A DNA stretch of 5,226 bases from JBFMDH01 sp044868105 (GTDB taxonomy: Bacteria > Acidobacteriota > Blastocatellia > UBA7656). A program made the position numbers and the translations under genes. The notes beneath the pieces were generated by a model. That model did no database searches and was not told where the DNA came from. It worked only from the letters and a program-made list of their open reading frames with translations. Where the stretch lies: positions 1-5,226 of the forward strand of contig JBIOWC010000156.1 of NCBI GenBank assembly GCA_044868105.1, given 5' to 3'. Of the stretch, positions 1-5,226 are shown piece after piece. Position 1 is the first letter of the stretch. Each line of letters opens with the position of its first letter.

Positions 1-1
1 C

Positions 2-640
2 AAAGAACATTGGCGGTTCTTTCCCGAATTCCGCCATTCGCTGGCTTATCTCGACATTGAAACTACGGGGCTTAATTACAGCGATTCGATCACCACGATT
101 GCGCTTTATGACGGACAAACCACGCACTGTTATATCAAGGGCGAAAACCTTGCGGATTTTATTCGTGATATCGAGCGTTATTCATTAATCGTGACCTACA
201 ATGGCAAATGTTTTGACGTGCCCTTTATCGAGCGCGCCTTCAAAATCAAAATGCCGCACGCGCATATTGATTTAATGTATGTGCTCAGAAGTCTGGGTTA
301 CAAAGGCGGACTCAAAGGTTGTGAACGTCAACTCGGCTTAGACCGCGGCAAGCTCGATGGCGTTGACGGATTCTTTGCCGTCTTGCTGTGGAAAGATTAT
401 CAAAAGAACAAAAACCTCAAAGCGCTTGAAACCCTGCTCGCTTATAACATTCAGGATGTCGTAAATCTGGAAACTTTGCTCACCATTGCCTACAACAAAA
501 AGATTGCCGAAACGCCGTTTTGCCAAAGTAATTGGCTCGCCATGCCCGCCGAACCCCACCTGCCTTTTAGGGCTGACGAAGAGACCATCAAACGCATTCA
601 ACGGCATAATACTTTTAGCTGGAGTTATGGCTGGCGTTGA
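2..640 (+). CDS. RNase H-like (DEDD) exonuclease, YprB-like, 5'-truncated
   Basis: The reading frame is open from base 2 to the TGA at 638-640, giving 212 visible residues; the N-terminus lies outside the window. The three motifs of a DEDD 3'-5' exonuclease fold are present: Asp-Ile-Glu (DIETTGL) at visible residues 18-24, a YNGKxFDxPF block near residues 67-76, and a late YNIQDVVNL block that supplies the Tyr-x-x-x-Asp of the third motif (DEDDy type). This matches the RNase_H_2 / YprB-like family, which is thought to cut nucleic acid using two metal ions; the substrate of this member cannot be read from sequence. A GTG at 191 is a possible start codon, but starting there would remove the first catalytic motif, so it is not the true start. 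The gene converges on the F420 operon and there is no sign of a functional link. The family call is firm; the exact role is unknown. Confidence 0.85.
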   Translation, partial: KEHWRFFPEFRHSLAYLDIETTGLNYSDSITTIALYDGQTTHCYIKGENLADFIRDIERYSLIVTYNGKCFDVPFIERAFKIKMPHAHIDLMYVLRSLGYKGGLKGCERQLGLDRGKLDGVDGFFAVLLWKDYQKNKNLKALETLLAYNIQDVVNLETLLTIAYNKKIAETPFCQSNWLAMPAEPHLPFRADEETIKRIQRHNTFSWSYGWR

Positions 641-698
641 TTGTCGAGGGTTGTGTTTACTTACCTCCGGTCTAAGCTTGAGATGGCTTTGAACCCGC

Positions 699-806
699 AG
701 GGCACGAAGCACACGAAGGTGAAAATATTGTTGGTTAGCTAAGGCGACGTCCAACCAGCGTCAGACTTTAAAAATGCCTTGATAGGTTTCGTGCCTTTCG
801 TGCCCT
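699..806. repeat. Imperfect inverted repeat made of 9-bp CACGAA/TTCGTG units
   Basis: The intergenic region between the convergent exonuclease and cofE genes (641-861) has no credible gene. It contains arms at 699-717 and 788-806 that match as inverted copies at 16 of 19 positions, separated by 70 bp. Each arm is itself repetitive. The left arm has CACGAAG at 703 and 712, and the right arm has TTTCGTGCC twice in tandem (787-795, 796-804) followed by a partial third unit. A shorter inverted pair, CCAACC at 751-756 and GGTTGG at 822-827, lies around the right half. On the minus strand a run of seven T (812-818) lies downstream of cofE, but no strong hairpin precedes it, so a conventional terminator is not evident. 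The structure resembles dispersed intergenic repeat elements; its copy number in the genome cannot be judged here. Confidence 0.7.
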
Positions 807-861
807 TCGTATAAAAAAAGAGGTTGGTCAGTGATTCTCATAACTCACGCCGGTAGCCCTC

Positions 862-1617
862 TCACCTGAACAAATCATTTTCTGCAGGGCGAATTAATTC
901 CTGTGCCGATGCGTCACGGGCTTCATATTTGAATCCCCGCACAAGGGCAACCGGCACCTGGTCGTTTTTACCCATCACGAGTTCTGCCGTCGAGGCGAGT
1001 TCATCGGCTACGGCAATCATGGTCACGCGCAGCAATTGCCCGAAAGAATCGGCGGCGCCGCGATAATCAATGAGCGGCGCCATCCCGGCGACGCCGAGCG
1101 CGACATTCGTGAGTCCTTCGCGCCAGGGTCTTCCGAAGGTGTCTGAGATAATGACGGCTAGCTTCACGCGGAAGGCTTGTTCGAGCGCCAGTTGAATTTT
1201 TCGCGCCGACGTGTCGGGGTCTTCCGGCAACAAGACAACATAGCCGGGCGCGACATTGGAATTATCAACACCGGCATTTGCACAAATGAACCCATGATGA
1301 GTTTCGCAAATCATCACGCCGCGCTGCATACGCACAATGCGCCGCGATTCGTTGAGCACCACTTCAACCAGGCGCGCATCTTTAGCAAATTCATTTGCCC
1401 ATTCAATAGCTTGCCGAGAAGGCCTGACCTGTTCGAGATTCACCACTCGGCTTTCGGCTTTTGAGACAACTTTTTGCGCGATGATGAAAATATCGCCATC
1501 CTGAATCTCAAGATTGATGGTGTCTATGGCTTTGCCAATTAGGGCGGGCAAATCATCGCCGGCCTGAATTTCGGGAATGCCGGTTAAACCGGTGATGGTC
1601 AGTTGGGGAGGCCTCAT
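862..1617 (-). CDS. cofE: Coenzyme F420-0:L-glutamate ligase (CofE)
   Basis: CofE adds L-glutamate residues to F420-0 using GTP and a divalent metal, the last step of F420 assembly in the cytoplasm. From the ATG at 1617 the protein has 251 residues, normal for stand-alone CofE. Family motifs in order: GIPEIQAGDDL near 13-23, AQKVVSKAE near 47-55, ETHHGF near 105-110, ANAGVDNSN near 113-121, LPEDPD near 130-135, SDTFGRPWREG near 158-168 and DYRG near 184-187. The Asp of GVD and the Asp-Thr of SDT correspond to metal ligands known in the archaeal enzyme. A GTG at 1626 would add three residues; I prefer the ATG because GTGAG lies just upstream of it, though the signal is weak. There is no C-terminal nitroreductase domain, unlike actinobacterial FbiB. 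It is the last gene of the operon, about 53 nt after cofC. Confidence 0.96.
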   Translation of the reverse strand: MRPPQLTITGLTGIPEIQAGDDLPALIGKAIDTINLEIQDGDIFIIAQKVVSKAESRVVNLEQVRPSRQAIEWANEFAKDARLVEVVLNESRRIVRMQRGVMICETHHGFICANAGVDNSNVAPGYVVLLPEDPDTSARKIQLALEQAFRVKLAVIISDTFGRPWREGLTNVALGVAGMAPLIDYRGAADSFGQLLRVTMIAVADELASTAELVMGKNDQVPVALVRGFKYEARDASAQELIRPAENDLFR

Positions 1618-1670
1618 AGCGCTCACTAAAGTAGCAGGTTTGATTGATAATTTGCGAACCCGGAAGAAAA

Positions 1671-2327
1671 TTATTTTTTGAATCGTTCGGTAAGGTTTAA
1701 CTCTTCGAGCACACGAAAACTTGTGTTCTGCCGGGCGCTGGCTAAAAACATCTCGATGTCGTGGGGCTCATCAATATCTAAAGCGATTCGTTGGTTGTTC
1801 ACAATGATGCAGGGCGCGCCGACTTGTGCCGCTTCTTCTTTATGAAGCGCCAGCGAACCCGGACCGAAACGGGAAGGGAAAAGGTCTGGCGGGGTGCGCA
1901 AGATGGCATTCGTGCCAGTCCCTTCAAATGAAGGGACGAGCAAAGCCGCCGGCCGGGTGAGTTCAACCGCGAGCAACCGGTCAAGGTCTTCTGGTTCAAG
2001 AAGCGGAATATCGGCCGGCAATCGCATCACGCCGTCGAAGCCGCGCTCGCGCAGAATCCGTGAAGCGACATCTATGGATGCGCTCTCGGACTCTTGTTTC
2101 TCTTCGAGCAGAACCTCAAAGCCGAGTGACTGCGCGTGGCGAGCGGCGCGCCTAAAACTGGTGACGATGAACACGCTGCGGGCCTTTGTTGAAGCCGCAA
2201 CCGCTTCACATACGTCTTCAAACATCGCCCAGACCAGTCGCTGCCGCTCTTCAAGCGTAAGCAGATTGCTGAGGCGCGTCTTCACGCGCGCCGGCTCTTT
2301 GATGGGGATGAGAATGGCTTTGGTCAT
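1671..2327 (-). CDS. cofC: 2-phospho-L-lactate/phosphoenolpyruvate guanylyltransferase (CofC/FbiD)
   Basis: This nucleotidyltransferase activates a three-carbon phospho-acid (2-phospho-L-lactate in archaea, phosphoenolpyruvate in mycobacteria, 3-phosphoglycerate in some others) with GTP for CofD. The 218 residues match the usual family length. Motifs: the nucleotide-binding N-terminus IPIKEPARVKTRL at 7-19, RLPADIPLL at 102-110 (Asp106 is the expected metal ligand of the DxPL motif), GTGTNAI at 136-142, FGPGSLALH at 154-162 and LDIDEPHD at 183-190. The segment before the DxPL motif (SESASIDVASR, about 80-90) departs from the GLNxA-type sequence common in relatives. Which three-carbon substrate it uses cannot be decided by eye. 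The ATG start lies inside a heptanucleotide repeat and has no visible Shine-Dalgarno sequence. The ATG 21 bases upstream is in frame but runs into TGA after five codons, so the annotated start is the only workable one nearby. Confidence 0.93.
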   Translation of the reverse strand: MTKAILIPIKEPARVKTRLSNLLTLEERQRLVWAMFEDVCEAVAASTKARSVFIVTSFRRAARHAQSLGFEVLLEEKQESESASIDVASRILRERGFDGVMRLPADIPLLEPEDLDRLLAVELTRPAALLVPSFEGTGTNAILRTPPDLFPSRFGPGSLALHKEEAAQVGAPCIIVNNQRIALDIDEPHDIEMFLASARQNTSFRVLEELNLTERFKK

Positions 2328-2349
2328 GGGTCATAGGTCAGGGGTCATA
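2322..2349 (-). repeat. Heptanucleotide tandem repeat (TATGACC-type) over the cofC start codon
   Basis: On the plus strand GGTCA begins at 2322, 2329, 2336 and 2343, an exact 7-bp period. Read on the minus strand, the units are TATGACC, CCTGACC, TATGACC and CATGACC. The ATG of the last unit is the cofC start codon. The tract occupies the position where a ribosome binding site would be expected and is purine-poor on the sense strand. The rest of the 68-nt cofD-cofC gap holds a small GGTC-AAA-GACC dyad and a run of A and T, with no Shine-Dalgarno sequence that I can see. Confidence 0.8.
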
Positions 2350-2395
2350 AAATTTTTTTCAGTTGAGAGGGGGTCTTTGACCGCTTCGCAACGTC

Positions 2396-3373
2396 TTAAT
2401 GACCCAGGACTGATTCAAGAATCTGTTTTGCCAGGTGTTGTTTATCTTCAAGCGTTTTCATTAAGGTGTTGGTTACTAAAACGCGCATGCCGAGTTGTTC
2501 AATTGGCGCTTGCAACCCCAGGTCCGCCTCGTCGAGCACAAAAGTTCTGACAAAATCTTGATACATTGCGGCGACGCCGAGCGCCGAAACTTCGTGACCT
2601 AAATCGCGCAGCATATCGGCGGCCGGCCCTTTCAAGGCTTGCCCGGCAATGATCGGCGTGATGGCGACAACCTGGGCGGGGGTTTTTCTGAGCGCGTCAC
2701 GTACACCAGGAACAGCCAGGATAGGACCAATGCTAATGAAGGGATTACTCGGACAAATAATCACCGTATCGCTATTTTGAAGAGCTTCAAGCGCGCCGTC
2801 GGCCGCTTGCGCCGCTTCGATATTTTGAAAGTGGATTTCCTGAACCCGAGGCGCACAGCGACGACGCACGAAATATTCCTGAAAGTGCAGCTCGCCTTCA
2901 TCCGTCAACACTCGCGTCGGCGTGTAAGCATTGCTCATCGGCAAAATCCGAGCCCCCACGCCAAGCGCCACGGCGATGCGCGAAGTGATTTCCGTAAGCG
3001 ACACGCCTTGTCTCAATAAATTGGTGCGCAAAAGATGCGTCGCTAAATCTCTGTCGCCCAGATTAAACCAACTCGCTTCGCCATAACGCGCCATCCACTT
3101 GAGCAATTCAAAGGTGTCATCCGCAAGCCCCCAGCCTGTCGTTTCGTTAATTACACCGGCAAGCGTGTAGGTCACCGTATCAATGTCAGGGCAGATGCGC
3201 AGCCCGAATAGCTCGATGTCGTCGCCGGTGTTGGCAATAATGGTGAGGTTTTCGGGCGGTATCACATTGATTAATCCCAATAGAAATTTTGCGGCGCCAA
3301 TGCCCCCGGCAAGCGCGGTGATTTTCGGTAAGCGGTAGCCGGTAGTCAGTGGCCGGTGATTAGCATTCATCAT
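2396..3373 (-). CDS. cofD: 2-phospho-L-lactate transferase / F420-0 synthase (CofD/FbiA)
   Basis: CofD transfers the phospho-three-carbon moiety from the CofC product to Fo, forming F420-0 or dehydro-F420-0. The protein has 325 residues. Motifs in order: the glycine-rich ALAGGIGAAKFLLGL at 20-34, IIANTGDDIELFGLRICPDIDTVTYTLAG in two adjoining blocks at 45-72 (family metal and nucleotide site, including NTGDD at 48-52 and PDIDT at 62-66), WFNLGDRDLATH at 101-112, PMSN at 144-147, QEYFVRRRCAP at 164-174 and CPSNPFISIGPIL at 206-218. The family usually begins only a residue or two before the glycine-rich strand. Here residues 1-16 are an extra, non-conserved stretch, partly encoded by a 7-bp repeat. 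Starts are ATG at 3373 or the next codon; no later ATG, GTG or TTG precedes the core in frame. The npdG stop is only 6 nt upstream and no clear Shine-Dalgarno is present, so translational coupling is likely. Confidence 0.96.
   Translation of the reverse strand: MMNANHRPLTTGYRLPKITALAGGIGAAKFLLGLINVIPPENLTIIANTGDDIELFGLRICPDIDTVTYTLAGVINETTGWGLADDTFELLKWMARYGEASWFNLGDRDLATHLLRTNLLRQGVSLTEITSRIAVALGVGARILPMSNAYTPTRVLTDEGELHFQEYFVRRRCAPRVQEIHFQNIEAAQAADGALEALQNSDTVIICPSNPFISIGPILAVPGVRDALRKTPAQVVAITPIIAGQALKGPAADMLRDLGHEVSALGVAAMYQDFVRTFVLDEADLGLQAPIEQLGMRVLVTNTLMKTLEDKQHLAKQILESVLGH
3330..3357 (-). repeat. Degenerate heptanucleotide repeat inside the cofD N-terminal codons
   Basis: On the minus strand four consecutive 7-base units are visible: ACCGGCC (3357-3351), ACTGACT (3350-3344), ACCGGCT (3343-3337) and ACCGCTT (3336-3330), with a fifth partial unit ACCGAAA running into the conserved core. 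The tract encodes the residues H-R-P-L-T-T-G-Y-R-L-P of CofD, which are not part of the conserved family fold. It has the same period as the tract at the cofC start, and both share an AC(C/T)G- or TGAC-like core. Confidence 0.65.
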
Positions 3374-3379
3374 TCAGGT

Positions 3380-4057
3380 TTATTCGGGTAAGCCCAGAAG
3401 GCGAAAGCGTCCGGTTTTGATTTTGTTGCGCCGATTGATGCCAATCAGCAAGACCGTCATGCGCTCAAGACAACGCGCACTAGAAAGCGCGCCTGCATCA
3501 ACCGGGCGCAACCCTTCGATGTGTTTGATGGCTTCGATGACCCGCGCCTTGGCCTCTTTATTATCGCTGGCAACCAGAGTATCGCAATCGAGCCGCGCCA
3601 TCGCATCAACCAACAGATGCGCCGGTTCGGTTTTAAACGCGGCGACAACCGGGAGGTTTTCGGGAACTCGCGCTTTCAGATGTTCGCTTGCTGAGCCTTC
3701 GGCGAGTTCGACATATCGCACGCGCCCTTGCTCGAAGGAAACCGGAACCGTGATATCAATTAAGATGGCGTCCGTGCGAAAATGTTCTTTGAGCGAATCG
3801 AGCGTTGACGCGGCATAATCAAACGGTACGGTAAGCAACATGAAATCTGCTTCTTTCACCGCATCCTCATTGGTCGCATGGTGGATCTTTTCACTGCCAA
3901 TCGCCTGATTCAATTCATCAGCCGCTTCTTTGGCTTTTTGAGTTGTGCGCGAACCGATGGTGACTTGCGCGCCGGCTTGCGCCCAACGCAAAGCCAGGCC
4001 CCGACCTTCTTCCCCTGTGCCACCGATGATGCCAATTTTTAATTCGTTGATGTCCAT
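3380..4057 (-). CDS. npdG: NADPH-dependent F420 reductase (F420H2:NADP oxidoreductase, Fno/NpdG)
   Basis: This enzyme moves hydride between F420 and NADP(H); in bacteria it usually supplies F420H2 from NADPH. From the ATG at 4057 it has 225 residues, typical of the family. A Rossmann nucleotide-binding loop GIIGGTGEEGRG lies at 9-20, followed by IGSR at 34-37, whose Ser-Arg fits binding of the NADP 2'-phosphate. TVPFD at 76-80, GSASE at 121-125, AFKT at 140-143, DAGALSSAR at 187-195 and the C-terminal INRRNKIKTG near 207-216 match the family. A TTG at 4069 would add four residues; I prefer the ATG because a purine-rich AGCAGG lies just before the TTG, leaving no spacing for that codon but about 12 nt for the ATG. 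It is the first gene of the F420 operon and is divergent from the F420-dependent oxidoreductase gene, which fits a supply-and-use pair. Confidence 0.94.
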   Translation of the reverse strand: MDINELKIGIIGGTGEEGRGLALRWAQAGAQVTIGSRTTQKAKEAADELNQAIGSEKIHHATNEDAVKEADFMLLTVPFDYAASTLDSLKEHFRTDAILIDITVPVSFEQGRVRYVELAEGSASEHLKARVPENLPVVAAFKTEPAHLLVDAMARLDCDTLVASDNKEAKARVIEAIKHIEGLRPVDAGALSSARCLERMTVLLIGINRRNKIKTGRFRLLGLPE

Positions 4058-4099
4058 GATGAGTTGCAACCTGCTTACTTTCTGATTTCGGATTTGTCA

Positions 4100-4114
4100 T
4101 TGAACGAGGTTCAA
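4100..4114. promoter_or_regulatory. Perfect dyad TTGAAC-GAG-GTTCAA, candidate operator
   Basis: The divergent region between npdG and the luciferase-like gene contains a perfect inverted repeat with 6-bp arms and a 3-bp centre. Its position 43 bp upstream of the npdG ATG, next to a TTGACA hexamer facing npdG, is where a dimeric repressor would act. No regulator gene lies in the window, so the binding protein is unknown. Confidence 0.45.
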
Positions 4115-4142
4115 GGTTGCCATCTCGAAAAGCCAGTGTCAA
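4113..4142 (-). promoter_or_regulatory. Candidate promoter for the npdG-cofD-cofC-cofE operon
   Basis: A consensus -35 hexamer TTGACA reads on the minus strand at 4142-4137. With a spacer of 18 bp the -10 would be AACCTT (4118-4113), a poor match, so the call rests mainly on the -35 and the location upstream of the first operon gene. The predicted start of transcription would fall within the dyad at 4100-4114. Confidence 0.25.
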
Positions 4143-4154
4143 TGTTTGGCTCTA

Positions 4155-4183
4155 TTGACTTCGCCCCCTTCAAGCTCTAACTT
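4155..4183 (+). promoter_or_regulatory. Candidate sigma-70-type promoter for the luciferase-like gene
   Basis: TTGACT at 4155-4160 matches five of six -35 consensus bases. After a 17-bp spacer comes TAACTT at 4178-4183, which keeps the important first, second and last bases of the -10. A small TCAAG/CTTGA dyad (4170-4174, 4181-4185) overlaps the -10. The resulting leader would be roughly 45 nt. Confidence 0.4.
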
Positions 4184-4217
4184 GATGCCGTGTGACCCAA
4201 CACGCAACTCGCGAGAT

Positions 4218-4224
4218 AAAGGAG
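4218..4224 (+). promoter_or_regulatory. Shine-Dalgarno AAAGGAG fixing the start at 4234
   Basis: AAAGGAG ends 9 nt before the ATG at 4234, ideal spacing. The in-frame GTG at 4192 would place this site inside the coding region and has no ribosome binding site of its own, so the ATG is chosen. Confidence 0.8.
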
Positions 4225-4233
4225 CTGACTCCC

Positions 4234-5175
4234 ATGACAAAACCCATTCGATTTGGCGTACAAACGCCGCCGCAAAATGTAACCTGGAAAGAATTGCTCG
4301 GCACCTGGAAATTGATTGATGAACTGGGCTATGACACGGCTTGGACATTCGACCACTTCTTTCCGATTTTCACTGACCCGTCGGGCCCGTGCTTTGAAGG
4401 ATGGATGACGCTGGCGGCGCTGGCCGCAGAAACCCAACGGGTAGAACTCGGCACCCTGGTTACTGGCAATACCTACCGCAACCCGGCCGTGCTGGCGAAG
4501 ATGGGCGCAACGCTCGACCACACCAGCCAGGGACGGTTGATTATGGGGGTTGGCGCAGCATGGTTTGAACTCGAACATCACGCGTATGGCATTCCTTTTT
4601 ATACGGTCGGGGAACGCATTCGCCGTCTCGATGAAGCCTGTCAAATTATCAAATCATTGTGGACGCAAAATCAGACGACCTTTGCCGGCAACTATTATCA
4701 AATCACCGACGCCTATTGTGAGCCTAAACCTTTGCGCCAGCCCCATCCCCCGTTGATGATTGGCGGTCAGGGCGAAAAAGTTATGCTGAAAGTCATCGCC
4801 AAACATGCCGACCAGTGGAACACCTTCGGCACGCCTGAACTCTTTCGGCATAAGGGCGAAGTCTTAAAAGGCCATTGCGAAGCGGTTGGACGTAACTTTG
4901 ATGAAATCGAAATCTCCTGGGCTGGAACCACTTTGGTGACCGAATCAAAAGAAGAAAGAGAGGTCGTCGTTGGACTCATGCAGCGGTTATGGGGCGGTCC
5001 GACGGAAGAGGTGGAAAAACGCCTGTTGGTCGGCTCCGTTCAGGAGGTTTGTGACCGCATCAACCAATTTATCGAAGTTGGCGTGAGCCATTTCATCATG
5101 AGCCTGTTGCCACCCTTTAACCATGACCATCTGCGCCGCTTTGCCGAAGAAGTCATTCCTAAATTTCGCCAATAA
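4234..5175 (+). CDS. Luciferase-like (LLM class) F420-dependent oxidoreductase, Rv1855c-type
   Basis: A 313-residue protein of the bacterial luciferase-like TIM-barrel superfamily, whose members use FMN or F420H2. The overall pattern matches the Rv1855c-like F420-dependent subgroup. Visible features: the first strand IRFGVQTPP near 5-13, WTFDHFF at 37-43, GTLVTGNTYRNPAVLAKM near 73-90, ATLDHTSQGR at 92-101, GVGAAWFELEHHAYGIPF at 105-122, PPLMIGGQGEKVML at 172-185 and ADQWN at 192-196. No signal peptide or membrane segment is seen, so it is probably cytosolic. The substrate is unknown; relatives act on very diverse compounds. Use of F420 rather than FMN is supported by the subgroup match and by the divergent F420 biosynthesis and npdG genes, but not proven. 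A strong Shine-Dalgarno sequence supports the ATG start. The next gene begins 15 nt after the stop codon and is probably co-transcribed. Confidence 0.9.
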   Translation: MTKPIRFGVQTPPQNVTWKELLGTWKLIDELGYDTAWTFDHFFPIFTDPSGPCFEGWMTLAALAAETQRVELGTLVTGNTYRNPAVLAKMGATLDHTSQGRLIMGVGAAWFELEHHAYGIPFYTVGERIRRLDEACQIIKSLWTQNQTTFAGNYYQITDAYCEPKPLRQPHPPLMIGGQGEKVMLKVIAKHADQWNTFGTPELFRHKGEVLKGHCEAVGRNFDEIEISWAGTTLVTESKEEREVVVGLMQRLWGGPTEEVEKRLLVGSVQEVCDRINQFIEVGVSHFIMSLLPPFNHDHLRRFAEEVIPKFRQ

Positions 5176-5190
5176 ATGAGAGGCCATCGA

Positions 5191-5226
5191 ATGCACTGGG
5201 TATATTTAATTTTTGCCATTCTGCTT
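5191..5226 (+). CDS. Start of a probable SMR-type small membrane transporter, 3'-truncated
   Basis: Only 12 codons are visible: M-H-W-V-Y-L-I-F-A-I-L-L, running off the window edge. A hydrophobic helix beginning immediately after the initiator, with Trp and Tyr near the front, resembles the first helix of small multidrug resistance (EmrE/SugE-like) proteins, but so short a stretch could belong to another small membrane protein. GAGAGG at 5178-5183 lies 7 nt before the ATG and supports this start. An in-frame ATG at 5176 would add five residues but lacks a ribosome binding site. The 15-nt gap after the luciferase-like gene suggests one transcript. Confidence 0.45.
   Translation, partial: MHWVYLIFAILL

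Noticed and set aside
338..754. 138-codon open frame on the minus strand opposite the exonuclease
   Set aside because: It overlaps conserved exonuclease motifs and extends into the repeat; no recognisable protein.
805..830. Rho-independent terminator for cofE, suggested by seven T on the minus strand
   Set aside because: No stable GC-rich hairpin lies directly before the T run in the direction of cofE transcription.
2322..2349. CRISPR-like array, because of regularly spaced repeats
   Set aside because: Units are 7 bp with no spacers, far too short for CRISPR; this is a tandem repeat.
1894..2550. 218-codon open frame on the plus strand opposite cofC
   Set aside because: It is antisense to a clear CofC, spans the cofC-cofD gap, is rich in Ser and Arg with low complexity, and resembles no family I know.
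4221..4232. GGAG-CTGA-CTCC hairpin that could hide the Shine-Dalgarno sequence of the luciferase-like gene
   Set aside because: A 4-bp stem with a 4-base loop is too weak and too common to claim as a regulatory switch.
4177..4644. 155-codon open frame on the minus strand over the luciferase-like gene and its promoter
   Set aside because: The opposite strand encodes conserved luciferase-like motifs throughout; this is a shadow frame without family features.

Overview
The window is a compact bacterial locus for cofactor F420 (a deazaflavin). It carries the late F420 biosynthesis genes, an F420:NADP(H) oxidoreductase and a luciferase-like F420-dependent oxidoreductase, flanked by two cut-off genes. 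Base composition is moderate (roughly half G+C by eye). CofE stands alone rather than fused to a nitroreductase domain as in actinobacterial FbiB, and CofC and CofD are separate proteins. With the degenerate short intergenic repeats, this fits an environmental, non-actinobacterial F420 producer. Acidobacteriota (Blastocatellia-like) or Chloroflexota are my best guesses, but this is inference from gene style and not a measured assignment.

Layout. Positions 2-640 (+) hold the C-terminal part of a DEDD-type RNase H-like exonuclease (YprB-like). Positions 641-861 are a convergent intergenic region containing an imperfect inverted repeat built from 9-bp units. Positions 862-4057 (-) form one apparent operon, transcribed npdG > cofD > cofC > cofE, with gaps of 6, 68 and about 53 nt. 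Positions 4058-4233 are a divergent control region with a perfect 6+3+6 dyad and candidate promoters on both strands. Positions 4234-5175 (+) encode the luciferase-like oxidoreductase, followed after 15 nt by the first 12 codons of what looks like a small multidrug resistance (SMR) type membrane protein.

How the genes work together. CofC makes the activated three-carbon nucleotide, CofD transfers it to Fo to give (dehydro-)F420-0, and CofE adds the gamma-glutamate tail. NpdG exchanges hydride between NADP(H) and F420 and can supply F420H2, which the divergently transcribed luciferase-like enzyme probably consumes. Fo synthase (CofG/CofH or FbiC) and any dehydro-F420-0 reductase are not in the window, so the pathway must be completed elsewhere.

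The least expected feature is not a gene. Two degenerate 7-bp-period repeat tracts sit exactly at the translation starts of cofC and cofD. One supplies the cofC start codon and leaves no visible Shine-Dalgarno sequence. The other encodes a non-conserved N-terminal extension of CofD. I saw no RNA genes, CRISPR arrays, insertion sequences or clear wholly new system.
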